The notes under the pieces were generated by a model, which was given only the letters and a program-made list of their open reading frames with translations, did no database searches and had not been told where the DNA came from. The position numbers and the translations under genes were made by a program. From Bacillus sp. SA1-12 (lineage in GTDB: Bacteria; Bacillota; Bacilli; Bacillales; Bacillaceae), in contig NZ_LATZ01000015.1 in the NCBI RefSeq assembly GCF_000981385.1, positions 32,726 to 96,725 on the forward strand: 64,000 nucleotides of DNA, written 5' to 3'. Positions 1 through 9,231 of this stretch are shown in pieces. Position 1 is the stretch's first letter, and each line of letters starts with the position of its first letter.

Positions 1-22
1 TTAAAAAGGAGCTGATCTTCTC

Positions 23-523
23 ATGACTTATGGATACTCGAGTTATTATCCAAACGATTATTATGATGGTTTTTACCCATCTTCCACGATGCGGGCCAGT
101 GCCACACAGCAACAACAGCAACAACAGCAACAACAACAGCAACAACAACAACAAGGCGGTTTTATGCATTCTGGACCCACATTTGCCGCACCAGTGGTTC
201 CGTTCGGGACTGGGCAGCAAATGCAACTCCCGGCAGGCACGATGGAAGAATCATTTATCGAAAATATCCTGCGTTTCAACAAAGGTAAGATCGGGACATT
301 CTACTTTACTTACCAAGGTAACAACAAATGGAATGCGATGGTTTACCGCGGACGCGTAGAAACGGCTGGTCGTGATCACCTCATCATCAGCGACCCGTCC
401 ACGGGCAAACGCTACCTGCTGATGATGGCAAATCTCGACTGGGTAGAATTCGGGGAACAAATTAACTATCCTCAAGCGCAAATTAGTCCGCAAGTCGAGG
501 CGTCCTTGACGACATCGGATTGA
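23..523 (+). CDS. gerQ: Spore coat protein GerQ
   Basis: A 166-residue protein matching GerQ (YwdL), an inner spore-coat protein that Tgl transglutaminase cross-links and that germinating spores need for normal cortex-lytic enzyme (CwlJ) activity. Seen here: a Tyr-rich N-terminus, an uninterrupted run of 16 Gln (residues about 29-44), and a conserved C-terminal half with the GerQ-type stretch around FNKGKIGTFYFTY and a DPSTGKRYLLMMANLDWVEF block. A GGAG ribosome binding site at 8-11 precedes the ATG. The neighbour usually found upstream (cwlJ or similar) would lie outside the window. The Gln run is longer and purer than I would expect for the family, and is a plausible transglutaminase substrate patch; that link is inference. 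Family assignment is secure. Confidence 0.93.
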   Translation: MTYGYSSYYPNDYYDGFYPSSTMRASATQQQQQQQQQQQQQQQQGGFMHSGPTFAAPVVPFGTGQQMQLPAGTMEESFIENILRFNKGKIGTFYFTYQGNNKWNAMVYRGRVETAGRDHLIISDPSTGKRYLLMMANLDWVEFGEQINYPQAQISPQVEASLTTSD

Positions 524-540
524 GCTTGCAGAACAATAAA

Positions 541-583
541 AACCCGCTTATTTCCTTTTGGGAAAATGAGAGGGTTTTTATTC
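541..583 (+). terminator. Rho-independent terminator after gerQ
   Basis: An imperfect stem (AACCCGCTTATTTCC paired with GGAAAATGAGAGGGTT) is followed by a T-rich run, 18 bases after the gerQ stop codon. Confidence 0.8.
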
Positions 584-1111
584 GTTCTGACAAAAGGAAT
601 GGATAAGCAGTAATCATGATAAATACTGTTGTACGTTAGGGGTAAGTGCAGTAACAAGCAAATCAGTAAACACATCGTGTGGTCTCTTCTCATTTCAAAG
701 TAACAACATCGATACGTCCAAGTCTTTTTTACGATACGTGGGCAAAAAGAAAAAGAATAAGAAAAAGAAAAACAACAACAAAAAAAAAGCTTTTAACCCA
801 AGTATAGAGAATAATACAGCTGCAGAGGAACAATGACAAAACCAAAAACCAAAGAGATGATAAATTCCCTCTGGAGCAGCAGTCCAAAACGGGCAGCAGT
901 AACTGAATAGACAACTTTAACGTTTCATACACTTTGTGGGGAACGTTTTTTATGTTGAGTCCATCCTACAAATCTTTTAGCTTAGCAGAAAAGTAATAGT
1001 CAGACAAAATGGTAATGTTACAAAATATTTTTTTCAACGCTACTTTTCGTCTCATTTTTCCCTATATAGTCTATGAGAAGAATTTACGAAAAGAAGGGAC
1101 AGTGATGATAA
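584..1111. other. Intergenic, no gene recognised
   Basis: No credible coding stretch is visible. It holds an A-rich tract near 742-790 and ends with a possible promoter (TATAGT near 1066-1071) for the DnaD-domain gene. Confidence 0.5.
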
Positions 1112-2068
1112 ATGGCAAAATTTCGTATGGTGCGTACTGAATTTTGGAGAGATGCAATGACTTTAGAGGAGATGTCACCAGAGGATAAGTATTTTTATAT
1201 TTACCTACTGACAAATCCTAAAACGACGCAAATTGGCATCTTTCGAATTACCAAAAAAGAAATGGCGTTTGAATTAGGTTATTCGCTTGAGAGTGTACAA
1301 GCATTAATGGAACGATTCATAAAACATCATAGGTTAATCCGCTACAATCCAAAAACGAGAGAACTTGCCATTAAAAACTGGGGGAAATTTAACCTGCAAA
1401 AGGGTGGAAAACCTGTGATGGATTGTATTAAAAATGAATTAAAAGAAGTCGAGGATACTTCGCTTATTTCATATGTTTCCGAAGCGATTCCGAAAGAAGA
1501 AATTAGTCATCTATTTGAATCGTTTTGTCAACACGATGCAGAGATGAAAATGAGCCATCAAGTTGAACATGATCCATATCCACATACTGAATGTGAGGAA
1601 GTGGAAGAGACTCACATAGCTTCTGAAACGAAACCAGAGCAAGAAGAAAAAGCTGTTAAACAAAATGCAGACAATCATCCAGGCATAGAGGATCAATCAA
1701 AAATTCAAAACTCAAATGATGTCCAAGAAATCATCGAGTTCTGGGACAACAATGGATTTGGTCTATCAAACGTGAATGCCAAAGAGCAGCTGCTTTCTTG
1801 GTTAGATGATTCCAGCTTTTTACAGCCTAAGGAGATAGTGTTAAAAGCCTTAGCTATAGCCTGTGCGAATAACAAGCGAAGGCTGAACTATGTCGTTGGG
1901 ATTCTTAGAAACTGGGAAAATGAATCTTTATTGTCCATTGAAGAAATTGATTCTTATCAGGAAGACCAAAGCCCTGTTCATAAGCAAAAGCAAACAGAAG
2001 CGATTCCTGCTGGAAGAGCGATTCCGAGTGAATTTGTTTTTGATATAACTGCGGGTGAAGACGGGTGA
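1112..2068 (+). CDS. DnaD-domain replication-type protein
   Basis: A 318-residue protein. Residues 1-100 form a winged-helix-like N-terminal region found in phage-type and accessory DnaD proteins (starts MAKFRMVRTEFW). A charged, Glu-rich linker follows (about 120-205). Residues about 206-285 match the DnaD C-terminal domain (DnaB_2/DnaD family): an EFWDNNGFGLS start and a YVVGILRNWENE end, the usual position of the conserved Tyr and Trp. Such proteins bind DNA and help load the replicative helicase. It stands alone here; chromosomal dnaD genes usually sit next to nth, so this is probably an accessory or prophage-derived copy. The ATG start lacks a strong Shine-Dalgarno (a GGGACAG stretch precedes it). 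Domain assignment is firm; the cellular role is not. Confidence 0.8.
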   Translation: MAKFRMVRTEFWRDAMTLEEMSPEDKYFYIYLLTNPKTTQIGIFRITKKEMAFELGYSLESVQALMERFIKHHRLIRYNPKTRELAIKNWGKFNLQKGGKPVMDCIKNELKEVEDTSLISYVSEAIPKEEISHLFESFCQHDAEMKMSHQVEHDPYPHTECEEVEETHIASETKPEQEEKAVKQNADNHPGIEDQSKIQNSNDVQEIIEFWDNNGFGLSNVNAKEQLLSWLDDSSFLQPKEIVLKALAIACANNKRRLNYVVGILRNWENESLLSIEEIDSYQEDQSPVHKQKQTEAIPAGRAIPSEFVFDITAGEDG

Positions 2069-2304
2069 GTATTGCGAAAGTAAATAAAATCTTATTTGTA
2101 AAATACTTGTGGATTTTTGTGACATAATTGGTTACTTATTTTTTTATTCCAATATAAATGGTCGATTTGTTCTATTTCACTTTGTTCATTTAGCCTTTGA
2201 GCTTTTTAATGGCTGATTTATTAAACGTGAATCTAAATCATTCAAGATACTAGATAATAGTAGAATTATCTAGTATCTATCTACTAAAATTTCTTAAGGA
2301 TTAT

Positions 2305-3050
2305 TTACACATTCTCAGCAATACCGTCTAATTGAGGTTTTTTATTTTCCATTGGATTTGTGCTTTCATAAGCGTAGGCAAGATTTAAAATAGTTTGTTC
2401 ATCAAATGCATTCCCAATAAATTGGATTCCGACTGGCATATTTTCGCTCAACCCGCAAGGAACGGATATGCTTGGAAGTCCTGTTAAATTAGCTGGGGAT
2501 TGCAAGCGTATAAGTTCATCAGCAACATTGAATGGCTGATTGTTTAACATAGATAGTTCTTGTCCGATGTATGGTGCAGTAAATTGGAGAGTAGGGGCAA
2601 CGATAGCATCAACGGGTTTTAAACATTTCTTTGAATTCATTTTTCATTTTGTAGCGGATTTGTTGGGCTTGGACATACTCGACTCCGCTAGGCAGTTCAC
2701 CTAATTCAAGTGAGAGACGTACATCGTTTCCAAAGTCTTCAGGACGTGTTTTCAAATTATTATGGTGGATGGCGCTTGCCTCTGCTAAAACCGTGATCAT
2801 TTCAGCATAGTGAGCATTTAGGAGGCTTGGAAGTTTAATAGGTTTTATTTCTGCACCTAAGGCTTTTAGGGTTTCGATTGCTTTATTATAAAGGCTTTGA
2901 ACTTCAGGATGAATATTCTTTAAGTAAAATGATTCCTCAATTCCAATTTTCATTCCTCTAATGTTTTCGGTTAATCGATTGCTATAGGATAATACAGGCT
3001 TTTGAATAGTAGTCGGGTCATTTAGGTCATATCCGGCTATGAATTCTAGA
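2305..3050 (-). pseudogene. Amidase-signature protein, C-terminal fragment, frameshifted
   Basis: Reading on the minus strand, the frame opening near 3050 gives an amidase-family middle (AGYDLNDPTT, then GIEESFY and the long helix region to KNEFKEMFK). Near 2610-2625 the frame shifts to a second one carrying PVDAIVAPT, LTGLPSISVPCG and MPVGIQFIG, the classic C-terminal blocks of the GatA/amidase signature family. The N-terminal part with the Lys-Ser-Ser catalytic triad and the GSS-rich signature is missing. The fragment abuts an AraC remnant at about 3050, so a deletion joined the two genes. It cannot encode an active amidase. Confidence 0.85.
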
Positions 3051-3672
3051 AGAATAGCAGCTCCTCCGCATGTTGAATTCTTAATTGGAGTAAATACTGA
3101 TAAGGAGACATTCCAGAATGTTTACGGAAAAGGACTGAAAATCGTGAAGGAGATAATCTTGCTCGTTTTGCCATATCTTCAATTGTAATATTTTCCGATA
3201 TGTGAAAAGAAAAATAGGGAGTTATCCAATTAAAATCTTCAGGACCCTTTTGAATAGGCTGAGTAGATTTTCCATATTTCTTCATTAATGAATAAATCAA
3301 TTCATTTCCTAGATTTTGTGCTTCTAATAATCCTAGAGTATCACTAGATTGCCGCAGACAAATAATCTTCATTAATTGCTCTCGGAACCAAACAGGATTT
3401 TCTGGCTGAAAATTTACTGGAACTATTAGTTCTGAAAAATCATTCAACCTTGGCTAGATTAATTGCTTAAAACTAGTAAGGTTAGTTTGACAAGCTTTTG
3501 TAGAGAAACGCTGTTCCCTTTTTGAATGATAAAAAATATCCATGTGAACATATGGTGTAATTGTGTTTGTTGTTCCCTTTCGTGCAACTAATTCATTGGG
3601 CTGAACTAAGCAAAAATCTCCTTTTGACAAAATATAGTCTTTGCCTTCCATAGTAAACTCAGTTTATCTCAT
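3050..3672 (-). pseudogene. AraC-family regulator remnant
   Basis: A GAGGAG ribosome binding site and an ATG at 3672 open a frame that hits TAA at codon 3. The same frame continues with a cupin-like stretch (YILSKGDFCLVQPNE) to a stop near 3454, and the next part lies in a different frame (3046-3447) with the first AraC helix-turn-helix (ITIEDMAKRARLSPSRFSVL, then GMSPYQYLLQLRIQHAEELL). The second helix-turn-helix is gone: the frame runs into the amidase fragment. The lesions are therefore an early nonsense codon, an internal frameshift near 3450 and a 3' deletion. It probably once regulated the neighbouring amidase gene. Confidence 0.8.
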
Positions 3673-3867
3673 TTCAGCTTCTCTCCTCAAATTTCATGTA
3701 GCAAATTAAATCTTTTATTTTTTGCAGCCAGGAAAATAAAATCCACTATCAGCTATTTATGTATAATTGTGTGTTTTTGTGTACTTTTTAATAAAAACAC
3801 AATAATTTACACGATATTCACAGAAAATTAATAATAATTGTGTATTATTTGTTTATACAATAGGTAA

Positions 3868-3889
3868 TTTGTGTGAATGTGTTATATTT
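3868..3889 (+). promoter_or_regulatory. Repeated TTTGTG..GTGTTATAT motif, copy 1
   Basis: TTTGTGTGAATGTGTTATAT recurs in similar form at 7570-7593, just before the DeoR-family gene, and at 35930-35951, before the DUF5695 gene. This copy lies about 400 bp before the secreted metallophosphoesterase. It is a candidate operator; function is inferred from recurrence only. Confidence 0.3.
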
Positions 3890-4015
3890 TATGCTGTTTT
3901 GAGGCGGCGTCTATTGTCATGTATTCCCCCAATTCTAGGAGGTGATGTTTCAAAATATCGACGTATCAGTATTAAAGTACCATTTCAGTTTAATGAGAGT
4001 AGTTGAAAGAGAAAA

Positions 4016-4210
4016 TCAAGGTACCAATATTGGAAACGAAAGGGGGATTTCCTTGACGAAAAATCTACTCTCATCCCGATCGATGGGAGGATACCCGCCA
4101 TCCTTGTAAAGCGGGGCGACCTTCTCCAGCACAATGGAGTCGTCGATATAAATTATATAATCAATGAGTTCCCGAATCAAAGTTTCGCTACGATTTTGTT
4201 TTTTACTCAA
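4016..4210 (-). pseudogene. Possible transposase N-terminal remnant
   Basis: A 64-codon minus-strand frame with TTG start. Its middle (LEKVAPLYKDGGYPPID) loosely resembles the 'xxLYxxxGRPSID' region near the N-terminus of IS1182/IS4-like transposases, after which similarity is lost. The stretch is more GC-rich than its surroundings. No terminal repeats or downstream transposase domain were found. This is a weak call and may be chance. Confidence 0.22.
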
Positions 4211-4267
4211 TTTTACGAGCTTTCTGGACAGGCTCTTAAAATACTAAAAATATGGAGGTTTTCTGTA

Positions 4268-6766
4268 ATGAAAAGAATTTTATCCATTTCCCTCGTATTA
4301 TCGATGATATTCGTTATGTTATCGACCACCGCAGACGCAGTTACAAACAATTCGGACGACAAAATCGTCAAAATCGACAATATGCAGCCAGTTTACGGCC
4401 AAACGATCACCGCAAGTGTGATCAAGGATAATGGTAATAAGCGCAAAAATGTAAAATTTCAATGGCAAGTACAGGAATCACGTATAAGCGATAAATATAT
4501 TAATGTACGATCGGGTGGCAGTTCCAACAGCTACACTGTAAAGTTAAATGATATTGGTAAAAAATTGCGTGTTGTAGTTTCACTGCCAAATGGTGAGAGA
4601 AAAACTTCATTGCCCACGAACGCAGTATTAAATGCCAACCCCCTTATTGCATCGATGAAATTCGATAATAATTTAAAGGATGATGCAAATCAAGAGAACT
4701 TGGAAGGGAAAGGAAATTATAGTTATGTAGACGGTGTATTACCCGGGACCAAAGCTCTTCATTTAGAAAGCGGAGACGGCAATTATGTCGGTACGAAGCA
4801 TAACTTGAATTTTGGTAAAGACAGTTTTACCGTATCCTTCTGGTATAAGGGCGATACGAACAATAATCAGGTAATATTATCAAACAAGGATTTTACTAAG
4901 AGCTCTAACGAAGGCTGGGCGATTTATACATCAGCTAATTCGGTCAATATGAATTTAGGATTCCCGACCGCATCAGTAAAATTTGGGCGTGACACGTTTA
5001 ATGCTTCCGATTGGCGTTACGTGACATTTGTTGTAGACAGAGATAAAATGCTCGGATCGTTGTATATTGATGGTTACAAAATGACTGAAACATCACTGGG
5101 GATCGGAACTTTAGATACATCGAACCCATTAAATATAGGTAGTGACGGATTGGGCAAACATGGCGGTAATTCATTCGATATAGCTGATCTGAATGTTTGG
5201 AAAGATGCATTTAGCAGTGATGTAGTTCAAGCGAATTATAATAGTTACGCTGTAAATAAAGTAGATATGAAAGCACTTAAAGACAAAATATCCGAAGCTA
5301 ATAAAATAATAACAGGCGGTCGCGGCAAAGGCTTCAGCAAAACCGATTTTGATCATTTGAAAAAGGTTTTGAATACGGCAACTACGGTTGCAATAACGCA
5401 AAAAGAAAAATTATATACACAGGAAACCATCAATTATTACGAACGTGAACTAAACAACGCCTTATTCATCTATCAAAAAAGTAATAAAACATTAACTCCC
5501 GCCGATTTAAATATGATTGTGGACAGTGATCCGGAAATCAGTAATAATCCCGATTCAATAGCGCGCATGGAAGAAAATTTCAGAAAAGAACTGAGAGTAT
5601 TCCCGCAGGCCGACGTATTGTTTATTCCTGGCGACGTTACCGGCGGAAACAGAGCCGAAGAATATCTGTTTATGAATGGTCTTACAGGCGTATACAATAA
5701 ACTTAAAAATGAGGGCTTATTTGACAATACGAAGTTTTATATGGTAAGAGGCAATCATGATATGGGCGGCTCCGAAAAATTAATACCTATCGGTTCAGCA
5801 GGCGCGTGGAATGACTCAACGAATTCATACGATAACAATTTCTTTAACGATTCTTATAGGGTAAAGGTAAAAGGATATAATATTGTAGGTTTTGACGGAA
5901 ATTATAACAACAACAATACGGTGGCAAAAACCAACAATTTCCTCGACCAAATTACTAAAGAAGAGGATTACGATCCAACAAAACCCATATTTGTATCTTC
6001 TCACTTCCCTATAAGCGGAACCACATGGTCATCGGGATGGAGCAGTGCAGCAAGTAATAATGTAGGTAAATATATTGCCGACAATAAATTGTCGCAGGTG
6101 GTATATCTGTCAGGTCATACGCATTACGACCCGACCGACGAACGTTCTCTCTATCAAGGTTCGGCTACGTATCTCGAAAGCGGTGGGACGTCATATTCAA
6201 GTTATATTGATGGCGGGCCGTACGGCGGATATATAGAAGGAGCTTATATCAAATACAATACCACACCTCGCATCGCGAATTTCTTAGAGGTTTACGGTCC
6301 AAAAATTATCATCAAACAGTATAATTTAAGTACAGATGAATTTGTAGGCATACCTTTTGTAGTAAACGTTGGTGAAGGCAAAGATGCTTTTACATATAGC
6401 AGGAATGATACAAGAGAAATCATAGCTCCGCAGTTTGAAGAGGGTATTAAGGTCGATTCCTACAAAAACAACGAACTTGCTTTTACAATAAAGCAAGCAA
6501 ATGACAATGTGCGCGTGTTGGAATATAATATTCAGCTTATCAACAAGCTCACGGGGAAAGTGGACAAATCGTTTAACAGCCTTTCGCTGCCGCTAGACAA
6601 ACCATTCGATGAATACAGACATTATAAGTTTACAGATTTGTCGCCGACTACTCCATATATACTCAGGGTTTTCGCCGACGATTCCATGTATAACCGTTCG
6701 TCGCAGGACATTGACATTGAGGCTCAAAGTGTTAATTTAAACAGCATCACTGCGCCTGCTGAATAA
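4268..6766 (+). CDS. Secreted LamG and calcineurin-like metallophosphoesterase protein
   Basis: The start chosen is the ATG at 4268 (832 residues): GGAGG lies nine bases upstream and a signal peptide follows directly (MKRILSISLVLSM, cleaved near TADA). Order seen: Ig-like N-terminal domain (about 30-120), LamG/concanavalin-like domain (about 124-332), FIVAR-like helical segment (about 333-405), calcineurin-like phosphoesterase (about 407-696) with GDVTGG near 455, GNHD near 494, SSHFP near 577 and GHTH near 615, then a fibronectin-like end. These are the metal-binding motifs of the family, so the catalytic domain looks intact. The substrate is unknown; an extracellular phosphodiester or nucleotide is plausible. 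The frame ends at APAE, but a further Ig-like domain follows in another frame (next entry), so the native protein was longer. Confidence 0.85.
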   Translation: MKRILSISLVLSMIFVMLSTTADAVTNNSDDKIVKIDNMQPVYGQTITASVIKDNGNKRKNVKFQWQVQESRISDKYINVRSGGSSNSYTVKLNDIGKKLRVVVSLPNGERKTSLPTNAVLNANPLIASMKFDNNLKDDANQENLEGKGNYSYVDGVLPGTKALHLESGDGNYVGTKHNLNFGKDSFTVSFWYKGDTNNNQVILSNKDFTKSSNEGWAIYTSANSVNMNLGFPTASVKFGRDTFNASDWRYVTFVVDRDKMLGSLYIDGYKMTETSLGIGTLDTSNPLNIGSDGLGKHGGNSFDIADLNVWKDAFSSDVVQANYNSYAVNKVDMKALKDKISEANKIITGGRGKGFSKTDFDHLKKVLNTATTVAITQKEKLYTQETINYYERELNNALFIYQKSNKTLTPADLNMIVDSDPEISNNPDSIARMEENFRKELRVFPQADVLFIPGDVTGGNRAEEYLFMNGLTGVYNKLKNEGLFDNTKFYMVRGNHDMGGSEKLIPIGSAGAWNDSTNSYDNNFFNDSYRVKVKGYNIVGFDGNYNNNNTVAKTNNFLDQITKEEDYDPTKPIFVSSHFPISGTTWSSGWSSAASNNVGKYIADNKLSQVVYLSGHTHYDPTDERSLYQGSATYLESGGTSYSSYIDGGPYGGYIEGAYIKYNTTPRIANFLEVYGPKIIIKQYNLSTDEFVGIPFVVNVGEGKDAFTYSRNDTREIIAPQFEEGIKVDSYKNNELAFTIKQANDNVRVLEYNIQLINKLTGKVDKSFNSLSLPLDKPFDEYRHYKFTDLSPTTPYILRVFADDSMYNRSSQDIDIEAQSVNLNSITAPAE

Positions 6767-7053
6767 CAGGGTTGACAATCGGAACGGCGAAGACAGGGGT
6801 CGTCCTTGGATTGCCAAAGACAGCATCTTTAGATACCGATGTAGGCAGGGCGGATACCGATGTGACATGGAATGTAGATGCTTCAGACTATGATCCTACG
6901 GTAAAGACTGTACAGATCTTTACTGTAAATGGAACTTTATCTTTGCCATCTGGGGTGAAAAATCCCAATAACGTGCCTTTGACAGCAAGCATTAAAGTAA
7001 CGGTTAATAAGAACCCTCAGTCTCAAGAGTCTCTTAGAGTAATAATAGAGTAA
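6764..7053 (+). pseudogene. Frameshifted C-terminal Ig-like domain of the metallophosphoesterase
   Basis: Just after the stop of the preceding gene, the +1 frame reads ITGLTIGTAKTGVVLGLPKT and continues through VTWNV, VNGTLSLPSGV and IKVTVNKNP. This matches the bacterial Ig-like group 4 fold that often ends such secreted proteins. Restoring one A in the GAATAAC at the junction would give APAEITGLTIGTAKTG and join both frames, so a one-base deletion is the simplest explanation. If real, the secreted enzyme loses its last, probably carbohydrate- or wall-associated domain. Confidence 0.75.
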
Positions 7054-7060
7054 ATCGTGT

Positions 7061-7106
7061 AAGCGACCTTATTATTCTGTTTAGGATAATCAAGGTCGCT
7101 TTTTGT
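7061..7106 (+). terminator. Terminator after the metallophosphoesterase gene
   Basis: AGCGACCTT (7062-7070) pairs with AAGGTCGCT (7092-7100), with further pairing inside, followed by TTTTTG. Confidence 0.85.
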
Positions 7107-7569
7107 TGTTATAAAACCTCTGTTAATCAGTTTAAAAAAGCACATGTTATCACCAATCAAAAACATCCATTTACGATAAATAGTTTTTGCTATATTACTA
7201 GAAATCATTGCAGTCTATATAGAAAGAAACTTACAAACAAATATATATACATTTTATTAAAAGTAGTGAATTAACTAAAGTGACTGACAACATGCAAAAA
7301 GAGTGCAAGAAAAAGGAATGTTTTAGTCATATGTTTATGTTTGGGAGGCTTCAACAGGATCCTCATCTAAGGCTAAATAAAATTCGGATGGTATATCTAT
7401 TTTAAGTTTGCGAGCGGATAAAAAGTGAAGAACATTCTTGCATTTTCTTAGACTTCCCGATAATGTTAGCTGTTTTAGGTCCTAGTGATATATTATCCAA
7501 GGTCGTTTATCGTCCTAAACAGACTACTGTTGACCTGGGAGTTTATAATAAGTATATATATTATGTAAA
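7107..7569. other. Intergenic, no gene recognised
   Basis: AT-rich and without a supportable reading frame. The end near 7545-7565 has TATAAT-like elements that may serve the DeoR-family gene. Confidence 0.4.
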
Positions 7570-7593
7570 TTTGTGCGAAAATGTGTTATATGT
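7570..7593 (+). promoter_or_regulatory. Repeated TTTGTG..GTGTTATAT motif, copy 2
   Basis: TTTGTGCGAAAATGTGTTAT lies 40-60 bp before the DeoR-family start, a usual place for an autoregulatory operator. It matches copies at 3868 and 35930 apart from a two-base length difference and a few substitutions. Confidence 0.35.
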
Positions 7594-7631
7594 AGCATAT
7601 ACATTTGAAAAAGTTGGTGAAATCATTGTTA

Positions 7632-8390
7632 ATGTATGATCGTCATGAAAAAGTTATGGAGCTATTACGAAAGAATAAATCGTTACAAGTTTCTACTGTG
7701 ACAAAGTTGTTTGGTGTTTCTACTGAAACTGTAAGAAGGGATTTAGAGTATTTAGAAAAGGAAGGTTATTTAAGAAGAGTACGCGGAGGAGCTGTATTAG
7801 ATGAGGTTAACAGCATAGAAATGAACTTTACTTTACGAGAAACAAAGAACATCGAAGAGAAAAGGGAAATTGCTGAAATTGCTGCACGCTATGTATCAGA
7901 AGGTCAATCGATTGCATTAGACGTTAGTACAACAAATACGGAGTTTGCTAAGGCTTTAAAGAAAAAATTTCAACGTCTTACAGTACTAACCAATTCTTTA
8001 GTGATTGCTAATGAACTTGCTGAAATGCCTTATTACACTATTATATTACCTGGAGGTGTTCTTCGGAATGAAGAATTATGCACGGTAGGGCATTTGGCAG
8101 CGGATTTCTTTAAAGGATTTCATATTGATTCATTTTTTATGAGTATAAGTGGTATATCATTATCTGAAGGGTTGACGGATTATGGGATGGGGGAATATCA
8201 AGTAAAAATGAAGATGTTAGAGAGTTCTCGAAACTGTATTGTTTTAGCGGACAGCAGCAAATTCGATGTTGCTTCTCTATTAAAGGTTTGTCATTTTGAT
8301 CGAATAGAACGTATTATTTCAGATTCTAAATTATCAAATAAGGTCTATCAAAAGTATACAAAAGAAGGAATTGAGATTGTAAATCGGTAA
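7632..8390 (+). CDS. DeoR-family transcriptional regulator
   Basis: An N-terminal DeoR winged helix (DRHEKVMELLRKNKSLQVST, then TVRRDLEYLEKEGYLRRVRG) is followed by the DeoRC sugar-phosphate sensor domain (VLTNSLVIANEL, LPGGVLRNEE, IVLADSSKF). Family members usually repress sugar-use genes and are released by a phosphorylated sugar. The frame is open from a TTG at 7605; I prefer the ATG at 7632 because family members begin a few residues before the DRHEKV-like motif, but no strong ribosome binding site decides it, and TTG 7626 is also possible. Its target is not evident: the gene once following it appears decayed (8760-9007). The repeated motif at 7570-7593 may be its operator. Confidence 0.88.
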   Translation: MYDRHEKVMELLRKNKSLQVSTVTKLFGVSTETVRRDLEYLEKEGYLRRVRGGAVLDEVNSIEMNFTLRETKNIEEKREIAEIAARYVSEGQSIALDVSTTNTEFAKALKKKFQRLTVLTNSLVIANELAEMPYYTIILPGGVLRNEELCTVGHLAADFFKGFHIDSFFMSISGISLSEGLTDYGMGEYQVKMKMLESSRNCIVLADSSKFDVASLLKVCHFDRIERIISDSKLSNKVYQKYTKEGIEIVNR

Positions 8391-8759
8391 TTGGAATACT
8401 ATTACTGAGATAAAATGTTCAAATTACCTATCGTCATTTTTTAGTTGAAGTTGTAGAAAAAGAAGAGAAAGTAGTATTTTTACTTTATTGTAAATACTGA
8501 TTGATTATCAACAATGTGTAATATTGCGGTGAAAATATTGAAGCCACATTTTTAGCGCGTACCCCTCATACAGCAACTAATAACATGAAATCTTAGAACA
8601 TTCTGGGCAGGTATTATATGAAAATTATCAGGTTATATGGTAATAAAAAAGTCTAATCCACAAATTGAGGAAGGTATAATAAACTTATGAAGGCGCATTC
8701 ATTTAAGAAAAAACGAAGGGTGAGAATTTGTATGTTTCTAATGAAACCTGAAGGAATAC
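8391..8759. other. Intergenic, probably decayed
   Basis: No intact gene. Short protein-like stretches are broken by stops in all frames. Confidence 0.35.
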
Positions 8760-9007
8760 TGTGATTGGGAATTATAGTGGAGGAAAAGCTTTGCAAATGT
8801 TTATGGTGGTCCTATGGTTAGGAACATATCACATCAATTTGCTTCATTTGGAACGAAATTATTTATTCAGACAGTGTATTTTGTGGGCTTTCACTTGACG
8901 TTGAATATGAGATATTCTTATTGTTACAGAGGCAGAAATGTAAGATGGGGTATCTCAATGGTATTTACCATATAACAAATCATAAAACATCTAAATTAAT
9001 TAAATAA
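8760..9007 (+). pseudogene. Decayed unidentified gene after deoR
   Basis: Plus-strand frames give coherent fragments, for example NVYGGPMVRNISHQFASFGT (about 8797-8856), then after a shift SDSVFCGLSLDVEYEIFLLL and KCKMGYLNGIYHITNH, ending at a stop by 9007. An intact terminator follows at 9041-9076 in the same orientation, which supports a former gene here. I do not recognise the family. It was probably in the deoR transcription unit. Confidence 0.35.
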
Positions 9008-9040
9008 ACTTGTTAAGCTCAATAACGGTCTTCAGCAACT

Positions 9041-9077
9041 GAGCACAATTCTGCAGCAAGAATTGTGCTCTTTCTTT
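9041..9077 (+). terminator. Terminator downstream of the decayed gene
   Basis: GAGCACAATT (9041-9050) pairs with AATTGTGCTC (9061-9070), then TTTCTTT. The T-run suits plus-strand transcription. Confidence 0.85.
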
Positions 9078-9231
9078 ATATTAATGCAATTTAAATAAAC
9101 TCCAACACTTGATCAATGGTTTTGGCGTTATTGCTTCTCGTTTAGTCGTCATTTTGGTAACAATAATTATAAAATAATATTCAATTTAAAAAGTTATTCT
9201 ATAGTGGCGATAAATTAGGGATAAATGAAAT

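Larger units (their letters stand above)
3673..4267. other. AT-rich upstream region of the metallophosphoesterase gene
   Basis: It holds the repeated motif at 3868-3889 and, near 4016-4210, a short minus-strand frame described separately. No complete gene is seen. A GGAGG ribosome binding site at 4254-4258 belongs to the next gene. Confidence 0.4.

Noticed and set aside
105..154. CAA/CAG repeat considered as a CRISPR-like or non-coding repeat
   Set aside because: It is in frame within gerQ, has no spacers, and fits a Gln tract.
73..282. Minus-strand frame with a poly-Cys run opposite gerQ
   Set aside because: It is the shadow of the Gln codon repeat on the other strand and has no ribosome binding site.
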